A stretch of DNA of 64,000 nt, taken from positions 109,551 through 173,550 of the forward strand of contig NQMI01000102.1 in assembly GCA_002270565.1 (NCBI GenBank), given 5' to 3'. The stretch's first letter is position 1, and the number at the start of each line of letters is the position of its first letter. Origin of the DNA: Stenocarpella maydis (Eukaryota > Ascomycota > Sordariomycetes > Diaporthales > Diaporthaceae). This document shows, one piece after another, positions 1-11,183 of this stretch. A program made the position numbers and the translations under genes. The notes under the pieces were generated by a model. The model was given only the letters and a program-made list of their open reading frames with translations, had not been told where the DNA came from and did not search any database.

Positions 1-4
1 ATAT

Positions 5-602
5 TGTTAAACGGAACCGCTCAGCAGGGCGTTGGTACTCCGTGCAAGGAGTTACCCTAGACTTCGTTGTAAGGAGTTACCCTAGACTTTCTAGCAAGGA
101 GTTACCCTAGACTTGCGAGTCAGGCGATTTTCGCTAAGTACGCCCAGTGCGTGCGTGACGCAAGATGAGTTTGGTGGCCGTGAGTCGATTATTTTGGCCT
201 GCATTTGCACCTTAATTCAGACCTCTGCATTACCCTTATTTCTTACCCAAAAAGTATATAACTTAGTGCATTGGATAGCTTGATTTCTGAAGTTTATATG
301 TACTTAATTTGGGCATTGCTAGGGCTATGGTTGGCTAGTTGCTTGGAACCAAAGATGGTGTGTTGGAAGGGCGAATTTTCCGGCATTTGCAAATTTGCAC
401 CAGAGCCTACCGCAGCGTGCCCGCGGGTGAGACGACGTCGGAGGGTATATAAGGAGGGCTTACAGAAGCCCAACTTAATTCAATACAAAGTTGTCCAGAC
501 CATTGTCAATCGTCCCAATTCGCCTCAGAGCACCATACTGCGACCCTGCCGAAACATACACACGCTGAACTGAATGCTATTTTATAGCACAAATTCATCA
601 GA
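5..602 (+). repeat. Solo LTR of a fungal LTR retrotransposon
   Basis: The element begins TGTTAAACGG and ends TTCATCAGA. It is followed directly by CATAT, while the window starts with ATAT just before it, so a 5-bp target duplication is present except for one base cut off by the window edge. Near the 5' end there are three tandem copies of a ~20-bp unit (AAGGAGTTACCCTAGACTT core), and a TATATAA box lies at 446-452, as in a U3 promoter. The same LTR recurs at 12993-13548, 13738-14359, 16138-16474 and 16476-16812. The open frame at 271-573 is LTR sequence, not a gene. Confidence 0.85.
446..452 (+). promoter_or_regulatory. TATA box inside the LTR
   Basis: TATATAA is preceded by GC-rich sequence and conserved in the other full LTR copies, where it reads as TTATATA on the opposite strand. 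Its position about three quarters into the LTR fits a U3/R promoter. Activity is inferred only. Confidence 0.45.
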
Positions 603-1259
603 CATATATAATTTATTTTTTATTCAATTAGATATTTAATCTATAAAGTTATTAATAAGTGTTAACTTAGGTTAAGTAGGCTTAAAAATATTATAAAGTT
701 CTATTATAAATTATTAAAGTATTAAATTTTATATACTCTTTAGTTTAAATTAGTATATTAATAATATTAATAGCTATTTATAAGGTATAAACTTCTTATT
801 AAAATACTTTTATATTTTTATTCCAATAAATTTGATTATTTATGAAAATATAAATATTCTTTATTTTGATAACTATCTTTTAATATTTTTAAAAAGTAAT
901 ATATATATATTTAGTAGTAGCTATTTTCCATCAAAGGTTATATTAAAGAATATTATTATTATTAGTATTATATTTAAATATTATAAAAATAAAGTTTTTA
1001 AAAATAACTATATAAGTTATTATTTAAAATTTATTTAAAATATTTAAATAAAACTAATTAAAATCTAGTAATTATAGCTAGGTTTAGATAATAAACTTAA
1101 TAAATGAGTTTATGATTAAGGGGCATTTAAGGTAGATTTATTTTAAATAATATAATAAAAGTAATTAAAAGCTATTAAAGTTATTTTTAAGTAAATATTT
1201 AAATTAATTGTTAAAGTGCTATTTTAAGTTATATTATCTAGTAGTAATAATTATAATTT
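603..1259. other. AT-rich, RIP-like degenerate DNA
   Basis: Almost pure A/T with frequent TpA and no supportable coding frame. The frame at 832-1038 is low-complexity Ile/Tyr/Asn/Lys only. It is probably an old repeat eroded by RIP. Confidence 0.6.
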
Positions 1260-1538
1260 TATATGAATCATTTCTTTAGCCTAGAGTAACAGGAGTATTG
1301 CTTCTTAGGGCTTATTTATAGTATTACTTGTTAGGAGTAATAGCAGTGATAGAGCATTTAGATTATTTAGAGTGATAGTATTACTCTAACTGCCTTAGTT
1401 ATCCTTTCAATCCATTATGTGACCTTGCTAGGTTGTGCTACTTCCTACTGGCTTATCCAGCTGGCTAGTAGGGTTTTATCTGCGCCTCTAGGGGACCAAC
1501 AGTCAGTCCCTGGTTCTATTCCTGTTACATTCGTAACA
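1260..1538 (-). repeat. Second LTR fragment, gypsy-like ends
   Basis: Read on the minus strand from 1538, the sequence starts TGTTACGAATGTAACAGG, a short perfect inverted repeat typical of the termini of fungal Gypsy-type LTRs. A TATAAATAAG box follows downstream. The inner end fades into AT-rich DNA, so the fragment is truncated or too mutated to bound. Family assignment rests on general resemblance. Confidence 0.5.
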
Positions 1539-2878
1539 AAAAGGTATTAAATTTTATATAGGGCTGTATGTGAGGAATTTTATAGCTCTGGGTAGGCATA
1601 TGTAAATCCTTAGGTAGGCGTATGGAAAAAGCTAGGTAGGCGTATGTTAACTTCATATACTAGTTAGATATTCAGACAGCTATCTAGGCGACTAGCACTG
1701 GGTTCTATCCTGTACTCATTTTATAACCCAAATTGTTTTTCATGACGGAGCTATTTCTTGACTCGTTTACTAGCATTGCCATCTGGAGCTGCTTGGATGT
1801 TGAAAATTTAAATATAATCTTCAAATATTCTCAACGAGTTCTCCTGTTCTCAACGCCCGAAACTAACTTGGCAACCCTTGATGTTTGATGATACTGTCTT
1901 AGCCTGCGCTTTGGAAAAGAACTGACCATCTCATAGCCTTTCGGTTCTCCGTCTGCGGGGCGATTTACAACTGGCCTCGCCTACGGAAACATTCTTTTCG
2001 GGTTCACCGAAATCACCATCAGCACCAACCTCGCGAGAAGGGGGCCCACCTGAGAATGTGACAGGTCATAATTGATCCTCCATGGCCGTGAAGCTATCAC
2101 CTGCATAGGATGCAAACAAATAGCCATCCAGGTCGATATTCGGGTGACCCTCTTTGCCACTGCTTACTGTGAGTTGAAATGTACTTTTCTACATCATCTG
2201 ACCGCGCTCACTGCTTTCTTGTCTGTTTATGGAGACGCGGCCAGCGCCGCTGGTTAACCACATTCGCACAACATTCCCTTGGACCCAACTTGCTGCATTG
2301 GTGCTGACTTACCACACCTGATGAACTTCTGTTGAGATTCTTCCCTCACGATTGGCACAGGCCACGCTCAATGTTGACAGGGTGACGACGGTCTATGGAG
2401 ACACATATCCAAGCCTGATGTCCTCCGTGAGGATGATCTGCGTCAGGTTACCAATGTCAATGCTAAAGTTGAACACATACATATGTATAGAAGTGACCAA
2501 CTCCTTGCCCTCTAGCCCAAAGAATGGCACTACAATCGCGGAAAATTCGCACTAAGGCTAGTATAATTTTGCATATTCAATAGGTCCAGGCTGGAGGACC
2601 TTTGACCTCACCTAAAGCTATGAGACGATGTGAGGGACATCAATGATAACATAATGATTTATACTATGTTTTACATTAGACCTCTCTCCATGAAGGAATT
2701 TTCCTTGTGCTTCGCATCTGCCATAAGAAATATATCTCGCTCCTGTCCAAAAACATTCCATCACCAATACATCTTCTAATTTGGCAGAGTAGCCGTTGAA
2801 AGAAAATTAATTGTCTTTTAAGGAGTAATATTAGACATGTTCATTGTAGCCTGCTGCAAGCAACCTCATTCCTGCATT
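1539..2878. other. Intergenic, no supportable gene
   Basis: Three copies of a TAGGTAGGCGTATG-like motif lie around 1589-1650, and several short frames (for example 2072-2257 and 2352-2555) have no family resemblance. Composition rises towards normal GC after 1900. It may hold decayed genes, but none can be reconstructed. Confidence 0.4.
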
Positions 2879-3505
2879 CTAAACTTTATCTGGAATGTCT
2901 TGTGTGATCTGAAACCCTCTTTCCGGATACTCCCTGATACGTAGCAAAGCCTCCACCATGGCCGTGATAAACAGGTCCCTTGGAACAGCTGCGCATGGGT
3001 ACTCGTTGAAACTCAGCTGGGGCGAGGTGACACTGAAGTGAACGCTCGTATCAGGCCATTGTTTCTTGAAAGTAGCATATGTTCTCCTCTCCATGTACGG
3101 GCACTGTACGAGTGTCATGCACCTCGGGCTCAGACCCATTGTGTGAAGTAGCTTGTAGGTGAAGCGGACATTCTCGCCCGTATTCGTCGACTCCGTCTCG
3201 AGAATGATAAATTGCTTTGGAACGCCCCTCTCCAGCGCAACGTCTGCGAAAACCTCCGCCTCTGTTCTGGTGAACATCTTTGACGTACGCTGTCCATGCC
3301 TCCCTGAGAAGATCAGATACGCCGGGTACTCGTGGTTGCAATAGAAGAGGTCCACGGCACGGTGCGCCACACGTAGGTCGAAGCTGCAGAGAGTGAAGAT
3401 GAAGGTTGCGTGGTCCTGAGCGGGCATGCTCATACGATGATAGTGGTACAGAATTCTGGCATCGTGTTCAACACCAGGTTCCATAGGATCAGTGGCAAGA
3501 GACAT
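2879..3505 (-). CDS. DUF218 / YdcF-like protein
   Basis: A single-exon protein of 208 aa with an ATG start. It matches the DUF218 (ElyC/SanA/YdcF) family: an early hydrophobic strand (TFIFTLCSFD), a central IFSGRHG glycine turn where family members have GG/GR, the basic/acidic segment TRTEAEVFADVALERGVP, and the conserved block ILETESTNTGENVRFT, corresponding to the bacterial E-x-x-S-x-N-T-x-E-N motif. Bacterial YdcF is a Rossmann-like protein that binds S-adenosylmethionine; the role of fungal members is not known. No signal peptide or membrane segment is seen, so a soluble protein is likely. It is isolated, with AT-rich DNA downstream and the TF gene beyond its 5' side. The family is fairly sure; the function is not. 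Confidence 0.8.
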   Translation of the reverse strand: MSLATDPMEPGVEHDARILYHYHRMSMPAQDHATFIFTLCSFDLRVAHRAVDLFYCNHEYPAYLIFSGRHGQRTSKMFTRTEAEVFADVALERGVPKQFIILETESTNTGENVRFTYKLLHTMGLSPRCMTLVQCPYMERRTYATFKKQWPDTSVHFSVTSPQLSFNEYPCAAVPRDLFITAMVEALLRIREYPERGFQITQDIPDKV

Positions 3506-4179
3506 TGTGGGGGATCTGAAAAAAGCGTATTGGATTGGCTAGAAGGGAGAGCGGCTCCAGAGGAGAATTAATTCGATGAACAAAAGTCGGCGAGGTGCTC
3601 CCCAGATGAGTTGTATGTAGGGATTGATATTCGGGAATCCGAGCTGAGTACTGTATGCGCTGCTCTGTTCCCCACGAAAAAATAAACACGGATATCTGTG
3701 TCCGGTGGTCATGGCACCTTGGGAGGGATCATGGCTCCTGCCATCTCTGGTCACTCGATGTGTGTCGTCATGAACCATTGAAGGGCAGCCTCGATTGGGT
3801 ACGCGCAGTTCACATTTGGCAGCTTCCTCAGGGGCATTCAAGGGGTCATTACATGGAGTCCGGGCATCGGAAAAGGCTGTCCTTCTTCTGCCTGTTGACA
3901 CGCACCCGAGCATCGTCCACGGCCTCCCTTCATTCCTCAAAATTTCAGATCCCCTAATGCTCATCAACCTTTCACCTGCACGTCGAAATTATCGATCACC
4001 ACCCTCAGAAGCACCATATAAAAATCATATCATCAGGATCTCTGTCCATATCAGCCTCAGGCCACGTCCGGACCTTGTCTGTGTCACTATGCAGTCGCTG
4101 CGCCGTGTCATCTCTCTCCTTCCGGTGCTCTTCTTCGCTCTGTTGCGTCTTGGCCTCACATATAGCACAACCTCTAGTA
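3506..4179. other. Intergenic region
   Basis: Lies between two minus-strand genes: the DUF218 gene promoter and the 3' side of the regulator. Overlapping short frames on both strands contradict each other and none resembles a known family. Confidence 0.4.
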
Positions 4180-5768
4180 TCAAACAATGAGGGCATGGTC
4201 AGGGACCCCTTTCAACTCTTGCAGCCAGTTCATTCCCGATTCTTCATCACCATCCTGGACTTTTGCGTCTTTGGTCTCCCATACGCGCTGCATCATGGCC
4301 ATGGCGGTTTCGACGTAGCCCCAGGGACAGATGAAGGGGCTAGATACCCAAATCTTTTGCATCCTTCCCAGGCACCACTGCCGCCACTCGGGGTCGTCCG
4401 TCTGGGCGCCGGCCATGAAGGTGGGCCAAATCAACCCCTTGGACAAGGCGTGCTCGGTCGGCACAGACGCAAGATGGCACAGGACCTCGCGGATCTGGGC
4501 CTCTGCCGTGATTCCCTGGCCGAACATGTCCCGCTCCAGTTCCGGAACGGCGAGGACGATATACAGGCACGCCGCTGCCCGGTGGGCATCTGCTATGGTA
4601 ACCCTCGCCTCAAGGTCATCCTTTGGCGACAGGTCTGGGATGCAGTATACCCAGGCCCTGGAGTCGAACATCCAGAGTTCGTTCACAAGATCTCTAGCCT
4701 TGGGAACGTCGTTTTCGGATAAGTGACTAGCTTGAGATAGGATCTCGAGCATTATCGGCGGGTAGCACCCGTAGCTGAAGGACGCGGCTCTCTGCAGGAC
4801 GGATTTGATATCGATGGACTCGAACGCTGACATCGCGGTGTCCCCGGAGCTGGCGAAGGCCGAGCCGAGGACGTGGTACGTGATGCAGTCCGCCACGACG
4901 ATGTCGGCGAGCTTGGCGATGTTGGGTGGTATCTGTTTTCTAATTTCCATGGCATGGATCGATTTGAGAAGCTTGCCTGCGGCCTCGACGTGCGTCTTCC
5001 AGGAGCCGCGCCCGGACTCGATCAAATCGAAGTTGATGAAGAATACCACGGCCACCATGGCTATCGGCTTGTCGACCGCAGCCAGGTTTTCGAGGGCGCG
5101 GCGGAGGAGGCGGAACGCCTGGCCCTTGGCGGTCAGGGCGTCCACGAGTTCCTTCTGGTAGGTCAGCCCGTGGCTCCTGCGGAGGGTGACCATGTGGACT
5201 GCTGATGTGGCTAGAGTTATCTCGCGGATGTAGTCGAAGCTGTCTACTAGGGAGAGCATGGAGCGGAATGGGTTTAAGGCATCTTGGTGGTCGAATGATA
5301 CTAGGTCTTGACAGACTAATCGTTCGACTTTTGATGATAGTCAGACACGCACGTCGTTAAGCTGCTTGTTGAATGGTGCTCTGATTGGTGCGACTCACAG
5401 TGGCCAATATAGACCCGGTTCCGTGATCCGAGGTCGACCAGTAAAGGGTCAGTCAGGGGAAGCTGAAGACACTGAACCCCCGGGTATGGCTTCTGCCATT
5501 TCCTGGGCAAGACATCACGTGAAATAACGACATCTTTGGTTGGGCTATGGCCTCGTTGCTGTGGTATTTGTTCTGCGAGATTGCCCCTGGCCGCTGCCGC
5601 GTTGGTCCACCGGAGCAGCTTGCCATAACCCAGGCACTTGTCACCTTTGCTGGCACATTTGTGGCAATCTGGAACAGACCGGTCACATCTCAGTCGCTTG
5701 CGACGGCAGTTATGGCACGGCTTGGAGGGTGGGGCTAGGTTCAGCCGAATCGCGTGTGAGCCTATCAT
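4180..5768 (-). CDS. Zn(II)2Cys6 transcription factor (Fungal_trans_2 type)
   Basis: Two exons, complement(join(4180..5315,5399..5768)), 501 aa. The 83-nt intron has a GTGAGT donor and TTAG acceptor; splicing restores a continuous YIGHF-CQDLV stretch typical of the family. The ATG at 5768 is the first in frame; the frame is open further upstream but without an ATG. A binuclear zinc cluster, C-x2-C-x6-C-x6-C-x2-C-x6-C, occupies residues 18-45. The rest is the helical Fungal_trans_2 (PF11951) domain, starting near SFDHQDALNPFRSM. Such proteins bind DNA in the nucleus and commonly regulate neighbouring transport or metabolism genes. It is divergent from the MFS exporter 722 bp away, which suggests but does not prove local control. 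Confidence 0.88.
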
Positions 5769-6490
5769 TCCGTTGTAGGTACTGTGCGTCACACGCAGGC
5801 TGGGTATGTCCGACAAAAAGATGTACAAGGCAAAGTGGAGACATAGTTCTATTCAAAACGGAGCAGATCAAGCTTCAAGCTTCAACATTCTAGAACGAGT
5901 TGTGTGGTGTGGGACAGCCGTGGACTCCGCCATATGATTGTATGGTAGAAAGTTCGAGGCTGAGATGTTGGAGACAGCAGAATCTCAACGACTTGTCATT
6001 GCCACAGCGGTCCGCGTACGTAATAAGCTTCTCTCCATTCTGAATTAGGTAGCCAAGACACAGGACGTGCATTAGTCCCAACGGACGACCCACTGTTCGG
6101 GAGTAGGGGTCTGGGCCTTGCCCTGTCCATCGAACCTTGTGCCGCATTTGGTAACAAAATGTCAACTTTCGCATTGCAACGCGTCAATCTCAAGACCATG
6201 ACACATTTTTCTTCACCGTATATTTCAGAGGAAAACTGGAAATTGGACACAGAAACCGGAGATAATATTATTATATCATCCTCTCATTAGTCATGTCACG
6301 GCAACCGACAAGTGGAGTCGAAAACCACTGTGACCCACCTTGACGTATAAGAAAGATGCTGTTGCCGGCAGTAGAAACAACTTGAAGCCCATGGACTCAA
6401 GGGGCTGTTCGAACAAACCACATTGGGAACTGCAACGGATGATATATTCAAAAACTCTATTTTGAGTTTATATTATCGAGCGTTCACAAC
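5769..6490. promoter_or_regulatory. Shared divergent promoter region, TF / MFS
   Basis: 722 bp between the start codons of the regulator (minus) and the exporter (plus), with no coding signal. It must carry both promoters. A clear CGG-N-CCG palindrome bound by zinc-cluster regulators was not pinned down. Confidence 0.4.
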
Positions 6491-8195
6491 ATGGCCACTT
6501 CACCAGACCTGGACACTGAACGCAATGTCCGTCTCACAACACAAGTCCCAGTAACGCTCCAAAAGGCCGACTTGGAGCGTCTAGGGCGACAACGGCCGGA
6601 GACCTTCAAAAATTCAATCTCGGAAATATCCTTCTGCACGTCGATGTTGGTGTCAATGCTGATGTCGGTGAGTTTGATACATGGTTAAGACCAAGCCGCC
6701 GCAGTCATCCCTCTTAACATGACATAACCAGGAATACTTCATCTCCGGCTTCAACATCCTCCTTCCAAGCGTCTCAAGAGAGCTCGACATCCCGATAGCC
6801 GCCCAGATATGGCCCTCCAGTGTGTTTTCCCTGATCTTGGGCGCCATCCTCCTCCCACTCGGCAGGATAGGTGACATCTACGGCGGATATATCGTCTTCA
6901 CCGCAGGCCTGACCTGGTTCGTGGTCTGGAGCGTCATCGCCGGGTTCAGCGTCAACTACCACATGCTGATCGCGGCCCGGGCTCTCCAGGGCCTCGGCCC
7001 CGCCGCCTTTCTCCCCACTGGGATCATGATCCTCGGCAAGATCTACCGCCCCGGCCCTAGGAAGAATTTAATCTTCAGCCTGTACGGCGCGTTTGCGCCG
7101 CTCGGCTTCTTCTTCGGCGTCATTATGGGCGGCATCGTGGGCGAGTACCTGACGTGGCGGTGGTACTTCTGGCTCGGCGCAATTGTCACTGGGCTCTGCG
7201 CCGTCGGTGCCTTTTTTAGTATCCCCGGCGGGGGCCTACAGACCGAGGGCATCAAGATGGACTACCTGGGCGTCGTGACCACGGTCCCTGCCCTCGTCCT
7301 GATCGTGTTTGCCGTCACGGATGGTGCCCATGCGCCGGAGGGCTGGGCTACAGACTATGTTATCGTGACGTTCGTGCTGGGAGTGGTGCTACTGGCGGTG
7401 TCCTTTTACGTTGAAGGCTGGGTCGCCGAGCAACCTTTGTTGCCAGCGAGTCTGTTCCGGCCCAGACACGTGAAGACCATCCTGGTTGCCCTCGCTTTCT
7501 CGTACGGAAACTTCGGTATCTTCATGTACTACGCCAGCTTTTAGTAAGTAAAGATCCACCCATCATTTCACACGTGTCAGAATGCTGACCTCGACCGAAC
7601 CGAAAGTCTCTACACAGTCATGGGCTACAGTGTCCTCTCAACGGCGCTGGCTTTCATTCCCATGGCGGCAGGAGGCGCGATCCTGGCGACAGCCGGCGGG
7701 TTCACCCTCCACCTGCTCCCGGGCCGCATACTCCTGATCCTCGCGGGCGCAGGGAGCATCATCAGCGTACTACTCTTTGCCCTGATCCCGGAAGGCGGGT
7801 CCTACTGGGCATGGGTGCTTCCCTCCATGATCGGCGCGACAGTCGGGGTCGACATAGCCTTCAACGTTAGCAACGTCTTCATCACAACCAACGTCCCTGC
7901 AGCAGATCAGGGTGCCGCGGGCGCCCTCATCTACAGCATCCTCTTCCTGCCGATCAGCCTGTTCCTGGGAATCTCGGACGTCGTTGCCGCGAGCTACGAG
8001 GATAGGGGCACCATGATCAGCTACAAGGCGGCCTTCTGGTTCAGCACAGGCTGTGCCGCCGTGTCAATGGTGCTGTTCTGCTTTGTTGATACGGGGAAGG
8101 CGGAGAGCCAGCTGAGGGTCGAAGAGAAGGAGGCGATGCACAGGTCCGGGCAGGAGGATGCAGGTGTGGTGCATGGACCTAGCGCTCTGGGCTAG
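6491..8195 (+). CDS. MFS transporter, DHA2-like (14-TM drug:H+ antiporter type)
   Basis: Three exons, join(6491..6667,6732..7543,7607..8195), 525 aa. Introns are 64 nt (GTGAGT..CCAG) and 63 nt (GTAAGT..AAAG), and both joins keep the frame through membrane segments. The N-terminal ~48 residues are polar. Transmembrane helices then begin at EYFISGFNILLPSV. The family loop LGRIGDIYGG is the MFS signature between helices 2 and 3, and RALQGLGPAAFLPTG is the helix-4 motif. About fourteen hydrophobic segments can be traced. It resembles fungal proton-coupled exporters of the ATR1/AMF1 group; the substrate cannot be told. It sits in the plasma membrane by family knowledge. The divergent Zn2Cys6 gene is a plausible regulator. 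Confidence 0.9.
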
Positions 8196-8357
8196 ACCGG
8201 GTAATTGGCATCTAGATTATAGATATAACCTCAAGGTTACTAGATCTGCAATGATGGTATCATCCAAAATGCCACAACGCCCCTCGCCCAAACTCTGTGA
8301 GTTTCTAACATGACTTCCTAAACGCCCTGCACCCTGCAGATATTTCTTCCATGCCTT

Positions 8358-11183
8358 CTACCTGTGGAACAAACTCCCTTCCCGGTGTCTCTGGTCCACG
8401 TCGCCCTTTAGTCCGAACCCGCACCTCATATCGGACGAGTAGGCCCTCCTCCTGTGGAGGTATCCTGAACTCGCCCGTCCTTCCGGGACGATACGCGGGC
8501 TGAGGTCTTCGACGCCGATCAAATTCGGGTCCGGCCCGATCTCAAGGGGCGGTGATCCCGGGCCGAGGCCGACCTTGCTGTCGTTCATAATACCGTAGCC
8601 GAGCCGGAGCTTCTTGACGTCCTTGGGGACGTCGCCCCTGTCCTGAAGCGGTCCCATCCACGCGACCTTCTCGAGCGCGGGGCCCCTCGTGGCCGCGACG
8701 ACAGACGAGAAGCGCGTGTTCCTGGTGACGCCCCCGTTTTCCTCGATGGCCAGCCCGCCGACGGCCACGCAGATGAGCGTGAGCACCACCGCGATGCCGT
8801 ACACGATCCACAGGTCGCGCTTGTGGTAGGCGTAGGCGTTGCCGGTGCGGGTTCGTGTGCAGTTGTACCTGTATTCCGCCTCGTCACCCGTGCCTGTCTG
8901 CGCGCCGGAAGATCCAGGGACCCCGCCCGTGATGGGGGTGCCTGACTGCTCTGAGGGCCTCGCCGCCCACACAACCTCGACGAATTGAGGATTGCTGAAC
9001 AAGGATAGGATTATGTCTTCGTAGAGACCTTGTACCATAGTCATGAGTGCGGGATATGGGAAGTAGTTGTTACGCGGGTCAAGCAGTTTCGTCTGGATGG
9101 CTTCAGTGTTCTGGATGGGGTTAACCAAAGTATCTTCAACCTCCACAGTGCCATTCAGAAATTTCCTCAGCATGTATCCGAGGGAATGGTACGCAGAAAC
9201 TCGTCGATAATGGCCCGTGTCAGTAGGCAAGACGTAGTTATCCTCGGGGATCGCAGTCACGTTATCATCCGTGCCGTCATTTGCCTCTATGCTCGGAATA
9301 AAGGTGGTGTTGATGATTGGTGGTCCGAACTTGCGACTGGTCATCTCAGCCCTTTGAGCTCCATCTGTGTAGTTGAAGGTTGCTACGTAATCCGTCTCGC
9401 GGTGCTCACAGGCAAAGATTTTGGGAGTGAAGGCATCTTGCCATCCTGGATCGGAACGGCTGGGCTGTTTCTCTCCGGGCTTGTTCAAGACAACATATCC
9501 CACCCATATCAGAGGTTCCGTTCGTAAGGCGCCGAAGTGAGCCGGTAATTCAGAATTTGGGATATTGGGGATGCCCGCCACACCGACGTCCTTCAACTGA
9601 GTGGTCGAATATTCGCCACCGGTAGCATAGGCATAGTAGCTGTATTGGCCCTGTGGGAGGAGGATGTCGGTGCCAAATGGCGGCATGGCCTGGCCAGTCT
9701 CCTGGGTAAGATTGACGGGCGTTGCGCCGACGCCGCTGGCCACCTCTGTGCAGTTGTATCCCGGGGCAGTGAACTCGACGGCGAAGGTGCAATTCCAGCC
9801 CAAGGTGCACACCTCGGAGGATGCATTCTTCCGGGCGACGACTTCTTGCAGGAAGGCGGCTAGTGTCGCTGTCTGCTGGAAGTTCGGGCTCGGGCCAGTG
9901 TAGTAGTCGAACCAGTCGCCGTCGGTTTCATCGTCTCGCTTGGTGGTGTTCCAGATGGACAGCGGTATCTCGAACAAACCATCAATCTGAGTTGGCCGCC
10001 GCCAGTTGTTCAGATCCTCAAAGGTAAAATTCAGTGTGCGAACCCCGTCACAGGTCGCATTGGTCACTATCGTCCGTGGCTCCACCAACAAGGTGTTCCC
10101 GGTAAGGATGACCACCAAGGGTGTTGTCCAAGCGAAGAAGACCAAAGCAAATGCAGCCCTTGCGTCCTTGATAAACTCCCAGTTGATCAGGGCGGTCATG
10201 TCCTCGGCGGCGGCGAACATGGAGTCGAGTGCGGAGATGCTCATGAATCTCGATCGAACAGTGACCCATATCCGCTGTTTGAATGCCTGGATAGCAGCAG
10301 CACCGAATCCAGCCTTGGCCGCGTATGCGAGGAAAGTTCCATACCGCAGCATCTCGGTCTGGCTCTCAGCGGGCTCGCCATCAAGCGAAGCGTAGAAGAC
10401 GTGGTGACCGACGGCGCAGAGGATCCCGAAAATGAAGCATATGTACATGCTGAGTGAAGAATGCCACCCCGGCCTGCACGATCGAGGGCGCAGGCTGCTG
10501 CCGCCGCCCCGGCTCGGGGGTGGTTTATCCTGGCCAGGGTACATGAAGGTGGTTGATGGCCCAAAAGAGACCGAGCGGGATGAGTCCCGTTTCTGGTGAG
10601 AGTCGAGGAGCAGGTCTGCCTGGGAGTCTCTCTGTGGCCCCGCATATTGGCCGCCGTAAGGCTCAGGCGTGTACATCTGCGGCGTCCCTGGGAAAGACTC
10701 GTCTCCATGGAAGGGCATCCGAGTTGTGGATGCATTCTGCTGGTGGTATAGCAGTGGTTCTGGGCCTTGTCGCTGTATCGGTCCCGGTCCCGGGCGGTGG
10801 CGGTCGGCTGGCCCCGCCTTGAGGGAGCTCAGGTCCACCCCATCGTCATCCATGGTCTTGGAGGCCCGACCGGCTCCGGAGTTTATGGTAGAAGCATTCT
10901 CGATCGGGTGCAGTGATAATCTGTCCAGGGGAGACAGCCACTTCTCGTTGCCGGAAGACGTGGTCGAGATGTTGGAGACAGAAACATCAGAGGCGGCACT
11001 GGGTCGGCGGCTTGCAGACGGCTTTTCACTGGCCGATGGGATGTCCAGGCGCAGGGGCAGGCCCTGGTCCGCGTCCGCGTGCGCGCCCGTGTCGAGCTTC
11101 TTCTGGTCCAGCTCCGGATCCTGCTGCTGAGCTGGCGCCTGGTTGGGACCAGGGTGAGCCTCCGGCTCACTCTGTATCGTCAT
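8358..11183 (-). CDS. Large fungal membrane protein with glycosylated ectodomain, unknown function
   Basis: Single open frame of 941 aa with an ATG start. Residues 1 to ~240 are polar, Ser/Pro/Gln-rich and probably disordered and cytosolic. A hydrophobic segment follows (MYICFIFGILCAVGHHVFY), then an amphipathic stretch and a second strong segment (AFALVFFAWTTPLVVILTG). A ~430-residue region follows with many N-x-S/T sequons (NATC, NFTF, NCTF, NYTD, NTTF, NVTA, NGTV) and paired cysteines, which looks extracytoplasmic. Near the C-terminus is a last helix (WIVYGIAVVLTLICVAVGGL) and a ~115-residue tail. This layout recurs in multigene families of filamentous ascomycetes annotated as hypothetical. 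I recognise the layout but no named domain. The reverse-strand frames over it are shadows. Confidence 0.8.
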   Translation of the reverse strand: MTIQSEPEAHPGPNQAPAQQQDPELDQKKLDTGAHADADQGLPLRLDIPSASEKPSASRRPSAASDVSVSNISTTSSGNEKWLSPLDRLSLHPIENASTINSGAGRASKTMDDDGVDLSSLKAGPADRHRPGPGPIQRQGPEPLLYHQQNASTTRMPFHGDESFPGTPQMYTPEPYGGQYAGPQRDSQADLLLDSHQKRDSSRSVSFGPSTTFMYPGQDKPPPSRGGGSSLRPRSCRPGWHSSLSMYICFIFGILCAVGHHVFYASLDGEPAESQTEMLRYGTFLAYAAKAGFGAAAIQAFKQRIWVTVRSRFMSISALDSMFAAAEDMTALINWEFIKDARAAFALVFFAWTTPLVVILTGNTLLVEPRTIVTNATCDGVRTLNFTFEDLNNWRRPTQIDGLFEIPLSIWNTTKRDDETDGDWFDYYTGPSPNFQQTATLAAFLQEVVARKNASSEVCTLGWNCTFAVEFTAPGYNCTEVASGVGATPVNLTQETGQAMPPFGTDILLPQGQYSYYAYATGGEYSTTQLKDVGVAGIPNIPNSELPAHFGALRTEPLIWVGYVVLNKPGEKQPSRSDPGWQDAFTPKIFACEHRETDYVATFNYTDGAQRAEMTSRKFGPPIINTTFIPSIEANDGTDDNVTAIPEDNYVLPTDTGHYRRVSAYHSLGYMLRKFLNGTVEVEDTLVNPIQNTEAIQTKLLDPRNNYFPYPALMTMVQGLYEDIILSLFSNPQFVEVVWAARPSEQSGTPITGGVPGSSGAQTGTGDEAEYRYNCTRTRTGNAYAYHKRDLWIVYGIAVVLTLICVAVGGLAIEENGGVTRNTRFSSVVAATRGPALEKVAWMGPLQDRGDVPKDVKKLRLGYGIMNDSKVGLGPGSPPLEIGPDPNLIGVEDLSPRIVPEGRASSGYLHRRRAYSSDMRCGFGLKGDVDQRHREGSLFHR

